Source of the DNA: Kalaharituber pfeilii
Taxonomy: Eukaryota; Ascomycota; Pezizomycetes; Pezizales; Pezizaceae
Reading direction: 5' to 3'
Length of the DNA: 64,000 bases
NCBI GenBank assembly: GCA_015179045.1
Contig: WHUZ01000101.1
Span: 146,198 to 210,197, forward strand
A model generated the notes under the pieces. That model made no database searches and had not been told where the DNA came from. It worked only from the letters and a program-made list of their open reading frames with translations. Positions 9,400-20,070 of this stretch are shown in pieces; within the stretch, counting starts at the first letter, position 1, and every line of letters starts with the position of its first letter. The position numbers and the translations under genes are program-made.

Positions 9400-11890
9400 A
9401 AGAGTGCCACTTCCTTAAAGTACCTAGTGTACCTGTTGCATGCGTATGTTGCTCATGTATGACTTGTGCAAGCGGCTTTGTCAGCGTATTGACTATATTA
9501 GTGTAAGCAGGCATAGGTGCCAATATCATGGCTCCTTGCAATTGATCAACGGTTTCACGGATTAAATGATCTTTAATAGCGATGTGCTTACTCCGATCAT
9601 GACACCTCAGATTCTTCACTAAGTCCATACTCCATATGAATGATCTGTGCTTGGCTAGTTCCTTGAGGTTGACGTTGCGACCACTGGCTGCTCAATTTAG
9701 CATATAATCTTTGTAACCAAATTGCTTCTTTACATGCCTCTGTTACTGCCATATATTCAGCTTCTGTTGATGACAGTGAACAGTAGGATGCTTCCTCGAT
9801 TTCCACGAAATTGCTCCATTTGCGAGAGCAAAGACATATCCGGATGTTGACCTGCGATCATGAGGATCACTGGTCCAGCCAGAGTCACCATAGCCTATAA
9901 GGTCAGTTATTCAAGTCATTAGTTCCATGGTAGACAAGGCCATAATTCAACGTATGTAACAGATATCGAAGTGCTCGCTTAGTAGCAGCAGCGTGTTCAG
10001 CAGTCGGACTAGCATTAAATCGTCCTAACGTGGACATCGCATAAGCTAGGTCAAGACATGTACCGAGCAAAGCGTACATGACTTTTCCAACGAGAGATTG
10101 ATATCTTATGACTTCGGAGCTAGAAAGGACTTAATCAGTGGATTCAGCGGGAATGAGGGGGGCATTCGGCAATTGGGAATCAGTTTGGCCTTTAGATGTC
10201 AATGCGAGACAGATTTTCACTAGAATTGAGGCGATGTATTTGGTCTGAAGTAACCAGATTATTCGATTATGCCGACCCATCCAAATTTCGAGTCCAATAA
10301 ATACACATACAGGTCCTAGATCCTTCATGCTGTACTTCTGTGACAACGTATGCTAGACTTCTGTGGCTTTAGCTTGCTTGTCGATTGGTGAGAATAGGAG
10401 AATATCGTCAACTCATAGCAGAAGAATGATTGAATCAGTTGACATGATGTATAGATTAGGGTCCTCGGTCAAGCGGGTGAATCCTATAGAGGCCAGGAAA
10501 GCGTCTTTGACCCATATATCGCCTTTCTAAAAGTACCGACTTCAAAACCTTGCTGCTCCATATATACCTCTTCTGCGAGTGACGGATGTAAGAGCGTGGT
10601 AACGACATCCATTTAGTCCATATCCCAGAGCTTCTCGGCAGCTACGGCGATTAACATTCTCGCTGCGGCAAATTTTAGTACTGGAGCAGACGTTTCGCTG
10701 TAATTGACCCCTGCTATTTGCTCGTATTCTTTGATAACTAATCGAGCCTTGTAATGAGTACTGCATTCTGACCTCTTCCGGAAGTCGCAATTCTTCATCC
10801 GATGTCCTTTTTTCAATCAATGTTAACAGACTTGAAATGCATCGACGTCATCGTTATTTCCATTGTGACCTTGACCTTTATGACCCCCACGTCATCCTCC
10901 ACAGCCATGATCACGGCCACGATGACCGCCTCTTTCGTTGCGAAAAACCATGGTAGATGATTAATCAGTGGCATCACTCCCAAGACCTGATTCGAATTCT
11001 AGAAGCGTGTTAATGGTGTAACCATCGTGCGTGCGTCGGCGGGATCTTTGAGGATGTATCGCTTATAGAAGTCAAAATTTGGAAGTAACCGCTTTAGGAC
11101 ATCTTTATAAGGTGAATATCAGAAATGGTATAATCGGTTTGTACCAGTTCCATTTTGATACCCAACAATAGACTAAAGTAGTCATCCACTAACTGTATCT
11201 TTCTCATCCTGTCTTCAAGGAATGCATCATGAATTCGTAAACTCGAGCTTCATTAGTTGGCACACTGAATCAGCATTCCAGAGTCTCCCATAAAGAAGCA
11301 GGGTCAGTTATGTCTGAGAGTTGAAACTTGATCCGGTCCGTCAATCAGCTATAGATGATTGATGCTGCTTCCGACCTGTGGACCTTGGAGCTGTGCTTGT
11401 CCTCTTTCGCTGTGGATGGCTCTCAAGCCGTATGACTGCCGTTATGGGTGTAGACATAGTTGAGGATGGGGTCGATGTGGATGCGGATGCTGTCGATGTC
11501 GCTGTGCCCCTGACGTGGTATGGAGCTCAATGATTGTGTACTAGAGTTAGTGGCAGGTGAAGAGGGGGTAATTCCAGGACTAGATGCAAGAGATTGTGGG
11601 CTTTAAGCACCACTCTAATTTTCTCCAATGCCAGTAGTTTATTTCCGTAAGCTTTGTCACGACTCCATACTTATCATGGTAGCCATCAGTAGCAGCGAGA
11701 GCGATGGTCGCAGAGACAGCGTTGTTGGTGTTCTTCCACATTGCAGTACGATGAGGTGAAGCGATGAGATGAGGCGATGATAAAATGCAGCGAAACGGTA
11801 GCGAAACGGTAGTGCAGAGGTAGTCTGGTTTCGCGTGGGTTTGAGCGATCGTATGTGTAGCGAGAATGCGATGTTGCAGCGATCGCGATG
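9400..11890 (-). pseudogene. Ty1/copia retrotransposon, internally deleted and decayed
   Basis: Read on the minus strand from high to low coordinates, a Gag start appears near 11750 (VTKLTEINYWHWRKLEW, the copia pattern KLTGSNYWTWR). A zinc-knuckle remnant, KKGHRMKNC, lies near 10810. It is followed at once by reverse transcriptase (YKARLVIKEYEQIAGVNYSE), with no protease or integrase between. Further RT (YSMKDLGPVCVFIGLEI, KYIASIL) lies at 10350-10130. RNase H follows (SLSSTEAEYMAVTEACKEAI at 9790-9700) and the end domain RSKHIAIKDHLIRE ... LTKPL at about 9600-9450. Stops and frame changes occur throughout. A purine-rich AAGGAAGTGG lies near 9410. Confidence 0.82.
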
Positions 11891-11903
11891 TGGGCAATTA
11901 AAG

Positions 11904-11958
11904 TGTTAGAACCTCACACTGGGATCGAAAATAAGATAAACATCTTCCATTCCTAACA
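11904..11958 (-). repeat. Possible shrunken LTR at the 5' side of the copia remnant
   Basis: The segment starts TGTTAGAACC and ends ATTCCTAACA, short inverted TG...CA ends of the kind that bound LTRs. It lies just upstream of the Gag start. At 55 bp it would be a truncated LTR; no matching partner was found on the other side. Confidence 0.3.
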
Positions 11959-12570
11959 ATGATTAGCCACTTTGGCAACAAGGTCACTCGAGACGTCGAC
12001 GCTCCTGACTCGCTGGAAGCCTGGGAAACTGAGATCACCGGAATACCGAGAGATTGGGCCGGAAAGCTGGGGATACCGATGAAAGTTAGCGATGCGGGAA
12101 ACAGCTGGCTCCGACGATTATATGTATCACGAAGCGGGGTAAAGCTCGCTGCATATGGTGGGGTAAGTTAAGTCGGTGGGGTGGGGGGAGCTGGTGAAGC
12201 GAGGAGATTCTGTATGACTCAGGGAGCTGCTATAGCTAATGGAGCGATTGTTGGCACTGCCCAAATTCATTATGTCAGCTCTCCGAATAATGTGGTAGTA
12301 CAATTCGGACACTCTATCAATTTGGACAAAGTAAGTAGACTCGTGGCCGTTGGCAGCGAAGCAAATGATTGGTGCCGCTGTCATTTCCGCTAATCGCCAA
12401 CGGAGTGCGGAGTGAGAATCGTCGTACACCAAATGGGATGACAGGCTCAGAGTCAACAAATCATTGCACAGACACGAATTGCAACTGCAAAGCAATAAAC
12501 AATCATCATCCACTGCCCACAGCTTCAACGTGAACCCTAAGGCTCCTTACATTAGTTCCCGCCTTCCTTA
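11959..12570. other. Region upstream of the NACHT-WD40 gene
   Basis: No gene was recognised. The part near 12060-12110 contains a few units resembling the 18-bp minisatellite at 7566-8070. Confidence 0.35.
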
Positions 12571-12573
12571 CTC

Positions 12574-12580
12574 TATATAT
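12574..12580 (+). promoter_or_regulatory. TATA-like box before the NACHT-WD40 gene
   Basis: TATATAT lies 37-43 bases before the chosen ATG at 12617, a plausible core promoter element for that gene. Confidence 0.35.
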
Positions 12581-14714
12581 CTGACAGTTTGCGATCTGCT
12601 CCACTGGTCATTCAGGATGGATAACAGGAGAGCTGGAGGTCCAGGGAGTCGCCCGAGGGGAAGATATTTTTTGGATAAGCTTCCAATCAGGTGAGCTCTT
12701 AAATTAATGGCACTTCACCGCTACATTCCCCAGGCTTACATCTACCAATTGATAGACGTCACTCGCCTCCTGTCGGAGAGAATCAGAATACACCAACTAG
12801 CTCCGAACCTCCTGCCGGAGAGAAGCGGGATATACCACATAGCTCGGAGTCTCCTCCCAGAAAGAAGAGGAATACGGAGGCCGGCAGTGCTCCCTCACCA
12901 GCTAGTATTCTTCCGCATACCACAACTGATAGGTTGAGGGAAATTAACGAAATGCTGTCGACACTTAGTACGTATAATGTACTCTTTTACTATGCACTGA
13001 GCCCTTGTTGACATAAAGCTAGCACGGGATCAACGTCAAAAAAGTGAATGGACACCCTTGCTTGCAGAATTTGGTCAGCAGCTCAAGAATGACTACCTAG
13101 CCAAACACCAGCTGGAGGAGTTTAAACTCGATCTATATATTCCGGCAGAGGGAATGATGCACCCGCATGACACAAATCGCTTTGATCTACTACAGGCTAT
13201 CCAACATTTTCTTTCAGATGCCGTACCGCAAAAGATTTGCTTGATCCAAGGTACTGCTGGTTCTGGAAAATCAACGTTCAATCATCATCTTGCACACCAA
13301 CTATGGATTCAGTATGACAAAGCTTCCGATCAAGCTTCCGATCAAGCAGCCGTGACGGTCCCCTTGTTTATTCCGCTATTTAGATTCTATACGGCGGGAA
13401 TTCACAATCGGGATCTAATAGCTGCCTTCTTTGCTGAGCAAGGGTTTCGCTCAGACCAAATAGATCTAGTGCGGCGTCAACGGCAGTTCGTGTTCATCTT
13501 GGATGGTTATGACGAAATTGAGAGACGGGACCGCAACTTTCTTACAGAAAACAAGCTTGACCTATGGAAAGCTAAGGTTATTATTACTAGTCGGCCGGAA
13601 TATTTGCTCCCAGGATATCAGAGCAAGTTTTACCCCCCTGGTCAGCCACAGCTTTTACAAGAATACTGGATCGCACCGTTATCGAAGCCAAACATCCAGA
13701 AATACATTTCACAATATGTAACAGTTAAGCCTACTGGCCATTCAGTCCAGGAGTATGAACAGTATGTGCTTAGGCCAGATCAATGTACATTAATCAGCAA
13801 CCCATTTCTTCTCAGAATGGTTATGACAGTCACACCAGCTCAAGACAAAGACAAGCTCAAGCGTGGAGATCTCTACGAACAGTTTATTAATTATTGGCTT
13901 GACCAAGCACATGGCCGTTTAAATAATATTCAACTACCAGCAGCTCAACGTGATGCATACAACAAGTTGGAACACCTGAACTTCAGCTTCCAAGTACGAC
14001 GCTTTTGTCAAGAGTTTGCACTAGCTCTCTACCGCCATCAGGTACTAGAGGCAACCTATGCCCCCACTGCTATTTTCTCCAACCCTACATCACAGGACCA
14101 GTCAGTCTGGAAGATATATTTAGCGGAGGACAATGACCAAACCCGAATTTTGCGCCTTAGTTCACCACTTCTTCGACAGGGAAACTCATATCGATTTTTA
14201 CACAAGTCACTACGGGACTATTTGGTAGCCGAAGCACTTCAGCAAGATAAATCATTCATAGAGTGCAAAGCTAATGCACTTATCAATGAGTTTCATCTTG
14301 TCGATGATCCCGGTGTCCTTGACTTTATTATTGAAAAAGCATGGATATTGCATGACAATCTGTTAGAATTTATTGAGCGATCAAAAACTGACCCTGATTT
14401 CTCCACTGCAGCGGCAAATGCAATTACAATCCTAGTTAGAGGTGGGAAGAGCTTTAGTGGTTGTGATTTGCGTGGCATACGGGTCCCCAGAGCTGATTTA
14501 AGCGGTGGCATTTTTGACCGGGCTCAACTGCAAAATGCAGACTTATGTGGGGTTGGTATATTCAAGTAGAACTCATTACTTGTATTTAACCTAGTTGCTA
14601 ATGCAGTGATAAGCAGGTTCGTGCCCATCAAACTTGGCTTAGAGAGGCGGACTTGAGTAAAGCTAGCATGAACCTTATATGGTTTGGGGAATGGCCTTCC
14701 ATGCAGCTAAATGG

Positions 14715-16300
14715 AAGCATTAATACCTGCTGCTTCTCGCCTAATGGTCAGCTGCTTGCTTCCGGCAGCGATAATAAAACTGTATGTCTCTGGTCAGTTC
14801 AGCGGCAAGAGGCTCTCCATACCTTTTCAGGTCATAGCAGCACGGTATCTAGTGTCGCCTTCTCTCCCGATGGTCAGCTGCTTGCTTCCGGCAGCTATGA
14901 TACAACTGTACGCCTCTGGTCAGTTCAGCAGCAAGGGACTCTCCATACCTTTTCAGGCCATAGCGACTTGGTAAATAGTATCGCCTTCTCTCCCGATGGA
15001 CAGCTGCTTGCTTCCGGTAGCCATGATAAAACTGTACGCCTCTGGTCAGTTCAGCAGCAAGAGGCTCTCTGTACCTTTTCGGGCCATAGCAACCCGGTAA
15101 CTAGTGTCGCCTTCCATCCCGATGGTCTGCTTGCTTCCGGCAGCAATGATACAACTGTACGCCTCTGGTCAGTTCAGCAGCAAGGGACTCTCCATACCTT
15201 TTCAGGCCATAGCGGCGTGGTAAATACTATCGCCTTCTCTCCCGATGGACAGCTGCTTGCTTCCGGTAGCCATGATACAACTATACGCCTCTGGTCAGTT
15301 TAGCGGCAAGAGGCTCTCTGTACCTTTTCGAGCCATAGCATCTCGGTATCTAGTGTCTCCTTCTCTCCTGATGGTCAGCTGCTTGCTTCTTGCAGCTATG
15401 ATAAAACTGTACGCCTCTGGTCAGTTCAGCGGCAAGAGGCGCTCCATACGTTTTCGGGCCATAGCAACTGGATAACTAGTGTCGCCTTCCATCCCGATGG
15501 TCAGCTGCTTGCTTCCGGCAGCCATGATAAAACTGTACGCCTCTGGTCAGTTCAGCGGCAAGAGGCTCTCCATACGTTTTCAGGCCATAGGATCTGGGTA
15601 TGTAGTGTCGCCTTCTCTCCAGATGGTCAGCTGCTTGCTTCCGGCAGCTTTGATAAAACTGTACGCCTCTGGTCAGTTCAGCGGCAAGAGGCTCTCCATA
15701 CGTTTTCAGGCCATAGCGACAGGGTATGTAGTGTCGCCTTCTCTCCCGATGGTCAGCTGCTTGCTTCCGGCAGCTTTGATACAACTGTACGCCTCTGGTC
15801 AGTTCAGCGGCAAGAGGCTCTCCATACCTTTTCAGGCCATAGCGACTGGGTAGCTGGTGTCGCCTTCTCTCCCGATGGACAGCTGCTTGCTTCTGGCAGC
15901 GATGATAAAACTGTACGCCTCTGGTCAATTCAGCGGCAAGAGGCTCTCCATACCTTTTCAGGCCATAGAAGCTCGGTAACTAGTGTCGCCTTCTCTCCCG
16001 ATGGTCAGCTGCTTGCTTCTGGCAGCTATGATAAAACTGTACGCCTCTGGTCAGTCCAGCGGCAAGGGGCTCTCCATGATCTGATACTGCATAGAGACAC
16101 GGTATCTAGTGTTGCCTTCTCTCCCGATGGCCAGCTGCTTGCTGCCGGCAGCCATAATACAACTGTATGCCTCTGGTCGGTTCAGCGGCAAGAGGCACTC
16201 CATACCTTTTCAGGCCATAGCAGAGTAGTATCTAGTGTCGCCTTCTCTCCCGATGGTCAGCTGCTTGCTTCTGGCAGCGATGATGAAACCGTGCAGTTGT
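14715..16300 (+). repeat. Tandem array of 13 near-identical 126-bp WD40 repeats
   Basis: Each unit encodes the frame SVAFSPDGQLLASGS.DKTVRLW with nearly constant DNA. Differences cluster at the three or four residues that open each unit and at the residue after ASGS. One unit lacks a codon (PDGLLAS at about 15123) and one contains the TAG. Confidence 0.93.
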
Positions 16301-16644
16301 GGGCAGTGAATACATTACAAGCATTGGCCTGCATCGATTCCTTCAACGGAAGTGTCACTTCACTAGCATGGACGATCGATCTTAGTACTCTATACTTGAC
16401 AGTAGGTACTGATAACACACTTTATGTTTGGGAGGTGGAACGCAAGGCGAGGTGCATGCTAGACAGTCACTCCTTGGATATTACTTGTCATTGGACAGTA
16501 CCCCGGAACAGACTTGTTCTCGCGAATACCAACATCCAGGGTGCGACTGGCCTCGATTCGCTCAATTTGCGCCTGCTTAGACAACATAAGGCGGTTGGGG
16601 AGCCTGCAGTTGTATACCCTTGCCAGGATGACGATTATTGCCAG

Positions 16645-16668
16645 GATGACGATTATAATGATGATGAC

Positions 16669-16709
<41 letters not shown>

Positions 16710-16734
16710 GGAGGAGGAGGAGGAGGAGGAGGAA
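16645..16734 (+). repeat. (GAT)n/(GAG)n microsatellite at the end of the WD40 gene
   Basis: About 20 GAT or GAC codons followed by about 9 GAG/GAA codons form an acidic C-terminal tail directly before the TAA. A duplicated Cys-Gln-Asp-Asp-Asp segment precedes it. Confidence 0.9.
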
Positions 16735-16737
16735 TAA

Positions 16738-17215
16738 GTGAAGCTCTTACAGATACTATCGTGGGGTAGCAAATGTCAGTTGTATCCTGTAGCACTGCCT
16801 GGCGCCTTACCTTTCCTCATGGCTTACTGGACTTCTTTATATAGTTTCTTCGAGCTTGTATGCTTAATAAGCAATGCTTATGTTCTCACTGTTTGCCATT
16901 CAGTGGCACCAAGTAGTAGTATGTTGTAATACGGTTAGCGCCACTCAGTGGCGAGTTTGCTTCACTACACATACCTGTCATCTCGTGATGGACATACGTG
17001 CCGTGACCGTCTGCCAGCTTCCCTCCAGTAGCTCCTTGTTCACGCCAAATCGTGCAAATCAGCTGTACGGGTCATCCCGAGTTGATACACCCTTTGTAGG
17101 TATTGGTATTTTAAAATTGGCATAGCTATCAGCGGCGAAACCAGGTGCAGCGTCTGCTGGAGGCTATCTGTAATTCTTTTTTTTTTTCTTTTTTCTTTTA
17201 AGAACAAAAAGAAAA
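16738..17215. other. 3' flank of the WD40 gene, no gene seen
   Basis: Probable 3' untranslated region and spacer. A T-rich pyrimidine tract lies at 17175-17200. Confidence 0.4.
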
Positions 17216-17219
17216 TATC

Positions 17220-17565
17220 GGTACTCATATACCGCCCCGTGGGTCATGACGAGATTAAATACAAAGGAATAATAACAAAAAAATGAGAAGAGCAAAAATT
17301 TTAGGCAAAACAATGTCACCTCCTTACCCATTTCGGCAGCTCTAGTACCGGTACCACGGTGTCTGGTTCATCTTCGCTGTTTGCTCTGGGCCTCCTTCCT
17401 CCAAGCCCCCCCCACCTGGACCACACCATCTACACTCTGGCCTATCTGCCTTCCCTATCATATGCATCTGTGCCGGGCCACTCGTAACCAGCGTTCCAGT
17501 AACCACTGGCCCGGGGCATTCACAACAAGTGTGTTTGTACAACACCACAAAAACTAATATCATAG
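17220..17565 (-). pseudogene. LINE (non-LTR retrotransposon) 3' remnant
   Basis: On the minus strand 17565-17342 encodes GPVVTGTLVTSGPAQMHMIG followed by KADRPECRWCG, the C-terminal zinc-motif region typical of fungal LINEs (KADSPECRWCG...). It ends near a conserved 3' motif, CCGCCCCGTGGGTCATGACGAGATT on the plus strand at about 17233. Similar ends occur at 20023, 44289 and 60877. Confidence 0.55.
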
Positions 17566-18039
17566 AATTAGTTAGTCTAAATTATTACGGTTGTCGCACT
17601 ATTATACATGAACTTTTATTAAACTCTTCGGAGTATTTGTTTATTTACTCGTATACTTCCCTATTCTTCGGCAGTTATATGCACTTAATATTTTTGAATC
17701 TTCATTCATACAAGTGAATTTTAGTATGGTTCTCCACAATTTGCTATAGAGGAGTATTTTAACCGAATGGGATTTTCGCTGTAGAGGACTCTTTTCGCTT
17801 GGAGGAGAGGTTACAGTATCGGGAATTTTCAATCTAGACAGGTTTTTCGCTCACAAAGGAAGCGTTGATTTATATTGTAACAGGATATTTGTTTTTCTAG
17901 CAGTTTTCCGCATTCGTTATTGCATTTTCGTTGGGTTCGAAGTTAACTGTAGAGTACGCATGTAGCGGGTATGTATGTAGGTAATGTAATGCATAGCACT
18001 TTGGACAGAGGAAAAATAATGATCCATGGCGGCACGGTG

Positions 18040-18110
18040 ACCGGCTCGGGCGAGTGGTGACTGAATCACTGTTACGAGTGGCCCGGCACACCTCCATTGC
18101 CCTCAATCCT
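18040..18110 (+). pseudogene. LINE fragment, inverted relative to the 17.2-17.6 kb copy
   Basis: GTTACGAGTGGCCCGGCAC (18076-18094) is the exact reverse complement of bases 17470-17488. It encodes VTSGPA as in the LINE C-terminal region. Confidence 0.5.
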
Positions 18111-20010
18111 TTCCACCTAGCAGTCCTCCCAAGGTGCTTGTCAGTCGAACAAACCGCTGAAGGGGCCCGTAGCTCAACTGTATTACATGCATGTTAGAGT
18201 CTGGGCATGAGAACAATGCATGATCATTTCTTGCCTAGTTGTCATTGGTTTTAAATTTCGACAGGGGCATCAATCTAATAGTACTTTAAAGTAGAGCATT
18301 AAGATTAGTGTCAATTTTGCTTTGCTGGGGCGGCTGATCTCCCGTGTTATGCTACCGCAAACAGGAGAGTCTCGCTACCTGCAAATATGTACTCTAGAGC
18401 CCTCAGAGGGTACATACTTTAGATCAAGGTGAGTTTAACACCCCTGCGAATATTTTTTGAATGCGACTTGGGAATCCGTTAGAAATATGGGCGCTCATAA
18501 AATTGCTGGCTAGACAAAGAGCAACTTGAAGCACACACCCACTGCAACCACAAATCTACTACGAGCATACATTGCCATTCTGCTTCCACTTATTATTACA
18601 GGAATAAGAGATGGGAAATTTCTGGACACCCACCTTGTCTATTTGCCCACTCACCTTCTCACCTACTCACGTTCTCACCCACTCACTCTCATACCTGCTT
18701 TTTCTATTACTACTAACACTGCTCGCCTTCGTAGAATCCGTTTCCTTTAGTAAAGACGGTTCAACTTTCGATATTGGCAGGACTCAAGTGGAACAAGCCT
18801 TTTTTTGTTGGTGGGGGGGGAGGGGCGGTGACAGAACCCCGCATACAGGCTACCAGCCTATGGCAGGGACGGGGTTAGGTTAGAAACTATCTACCTATCT
18901 ACATACACCACATACATGACATATGTTCCCAACATTCCGCCGACCCTAGGACTACACTTCAACATACACATACATCTTGAAAGTAGTCGAAAAGAAACCC
19001 TGACTAAATCATGACTAACATGTCCTGTTACCTATCCATTGAGATTATGTAAGTAGTAGAAGGAAAACCAGGAGTTACGGTCCTCCATCCAGCGCCTTTG
19101 ACTCTTGGTCATAACGTGGTAACCATCCGTGACATAGGGAATCGTCAAACTGATAGTCGTTGCTAGACGGAACGAGTGTTAAGCATCTGTATACAGCAGT
19201 GTTACACACCAGTAGGCATGGTTTCCTTAAACGGCAGTAGCAGGGATGTGGCGCCACATGTAGCAACGCGAGAACACGACAGCTACTTAGTCAGTCGGGC
19301 AACTACTAGCAGCAGTCAAAGATCACACAAGATAGGCCTTCACTCTCAGGCATGATATAACTCAAATTTGATACCTGAGGGCCAATGAAGCATTAATGAC
19401 CTGGGTAAGGAATGGATGTAAGAACTTGTACATGACTAAGCAGCAAAAAGTCAATAATATGCTTTTATAAATTTTATTCTTATTTTGTATGAGCGCGCTC
19501 GACTCGGGGTCTCGGATTTTATTCTTATATGATACTGGACATGCCAATAACGAGTGTCTACTGTATGTGAGCCTGTCCCCAGCCTTAAGCTTGCTGTCAT
19601 AGATTTGAATGCTGCAGCTTATGATACCCCGCTTCAGCTGCTGCATGACCACCCAGCCAAGGATGTCAGCCAGTATTCGATCCTTGCTTGCTCTATTGTT
19701 GGCACATACCAGTACCAGTACACCCTGCTGCAGATCCGCGGTACCAAGTCGCACGGCCTGGCTTGGTAACCGAGCCAATACGCAGACACATGCAGCAAAT
19801 TAAATACGAGAGCAGCATTGATTGAAAACGAACCAGGGGCCGTAAATGCATTCCGCTAGTATAGAATCAACTATTATTGTGAGAGGGTACTGCGTGGAGG
19901 TACTGCCGGAGATGTTGCAGGAAGTGACATCAGCGTAGTAAGTAGCTAATGCAAAATTTGGAACCCTAGCTTAGACTGTGCTTTGCTTTTTTTAATATCA
20001 TCATCCGCAT
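18111..20010. other. Intergenic, no gene recognised
   Basis: Short open frames at 18526-18883 and 19362-19803 show no domain. A stretch at 18166-18270 opens like a tRNA A-box (TAGCTCAACTG) but lacks a good B-box. Confidence 0.4.
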
Positions 20011-20070
20011 ACTGTACAAGGGGCTAGGACGAGATTAATCAGAAAGGCAATAATAGAGATAAACAGCACG
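20011..20070 (-). repeat. LINE-type 3' end motif
   Basis: AGGGGCTAGGACGAGATTAA followed by an A-rich stretch with AATAATAG matches the 3' ends of the LINE remnants at 17.2, 44.3 and 60.9 kb. Confidence 0.35.

Larger units (their letters stand above)
12617..16737 (+). pseudogene. NACHT-pentapeptide-WD40 receptor (NWD/STAND), one in-frame TAG
   Basis: My model has exons 12617-12690, 12756-12967, 13023-14551 and 14617-16737, all with GT-AG introns and keeping frame: 1311 residues if the TAG at 15301-15303 is read, 833 if not. The first two exons encode a short basic N-terminus with PPRKKRN, a possible nuclear signal, but no HET or HeLo domain. The NACHT NTPase has Walker A GTAGSGKST (about residue 172) and Walker B FVFILDGYDE (about 251). 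A pentapeptide-repeat-like linker (CDLRGI, ADLSGG, AQLQNADL, then ADLSKA after intron 3) precedes 13 near-identical 42-residue WD40 repeats, one degenerate blade and a poly-Asp/Glu tail. The TAG replaces the CAG (Gln) of other repeats; 478 codons after it stay open. Family members are STAND receptors for non-self recognition. The first acceptor (12755) is the least certain splice site. Confidence 0.8.

Noticed and set aside
15476..15928. Repeated minus-strand frame opposite the WD40 array
   Set aside because: It is the antisense shadow of the WD40 repeats.
14715..16300. Regular repeats considered as a CRISPR-like array
   Set aside because: The units are continuous coding sequence with no spacers, in a eukaryotic gene.
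18166..18270. tRNA-like start GGGCCCGTAGCTCAAC
   Set aside because: No B-box with the right spacing and no cloverleaf pairing could be found.
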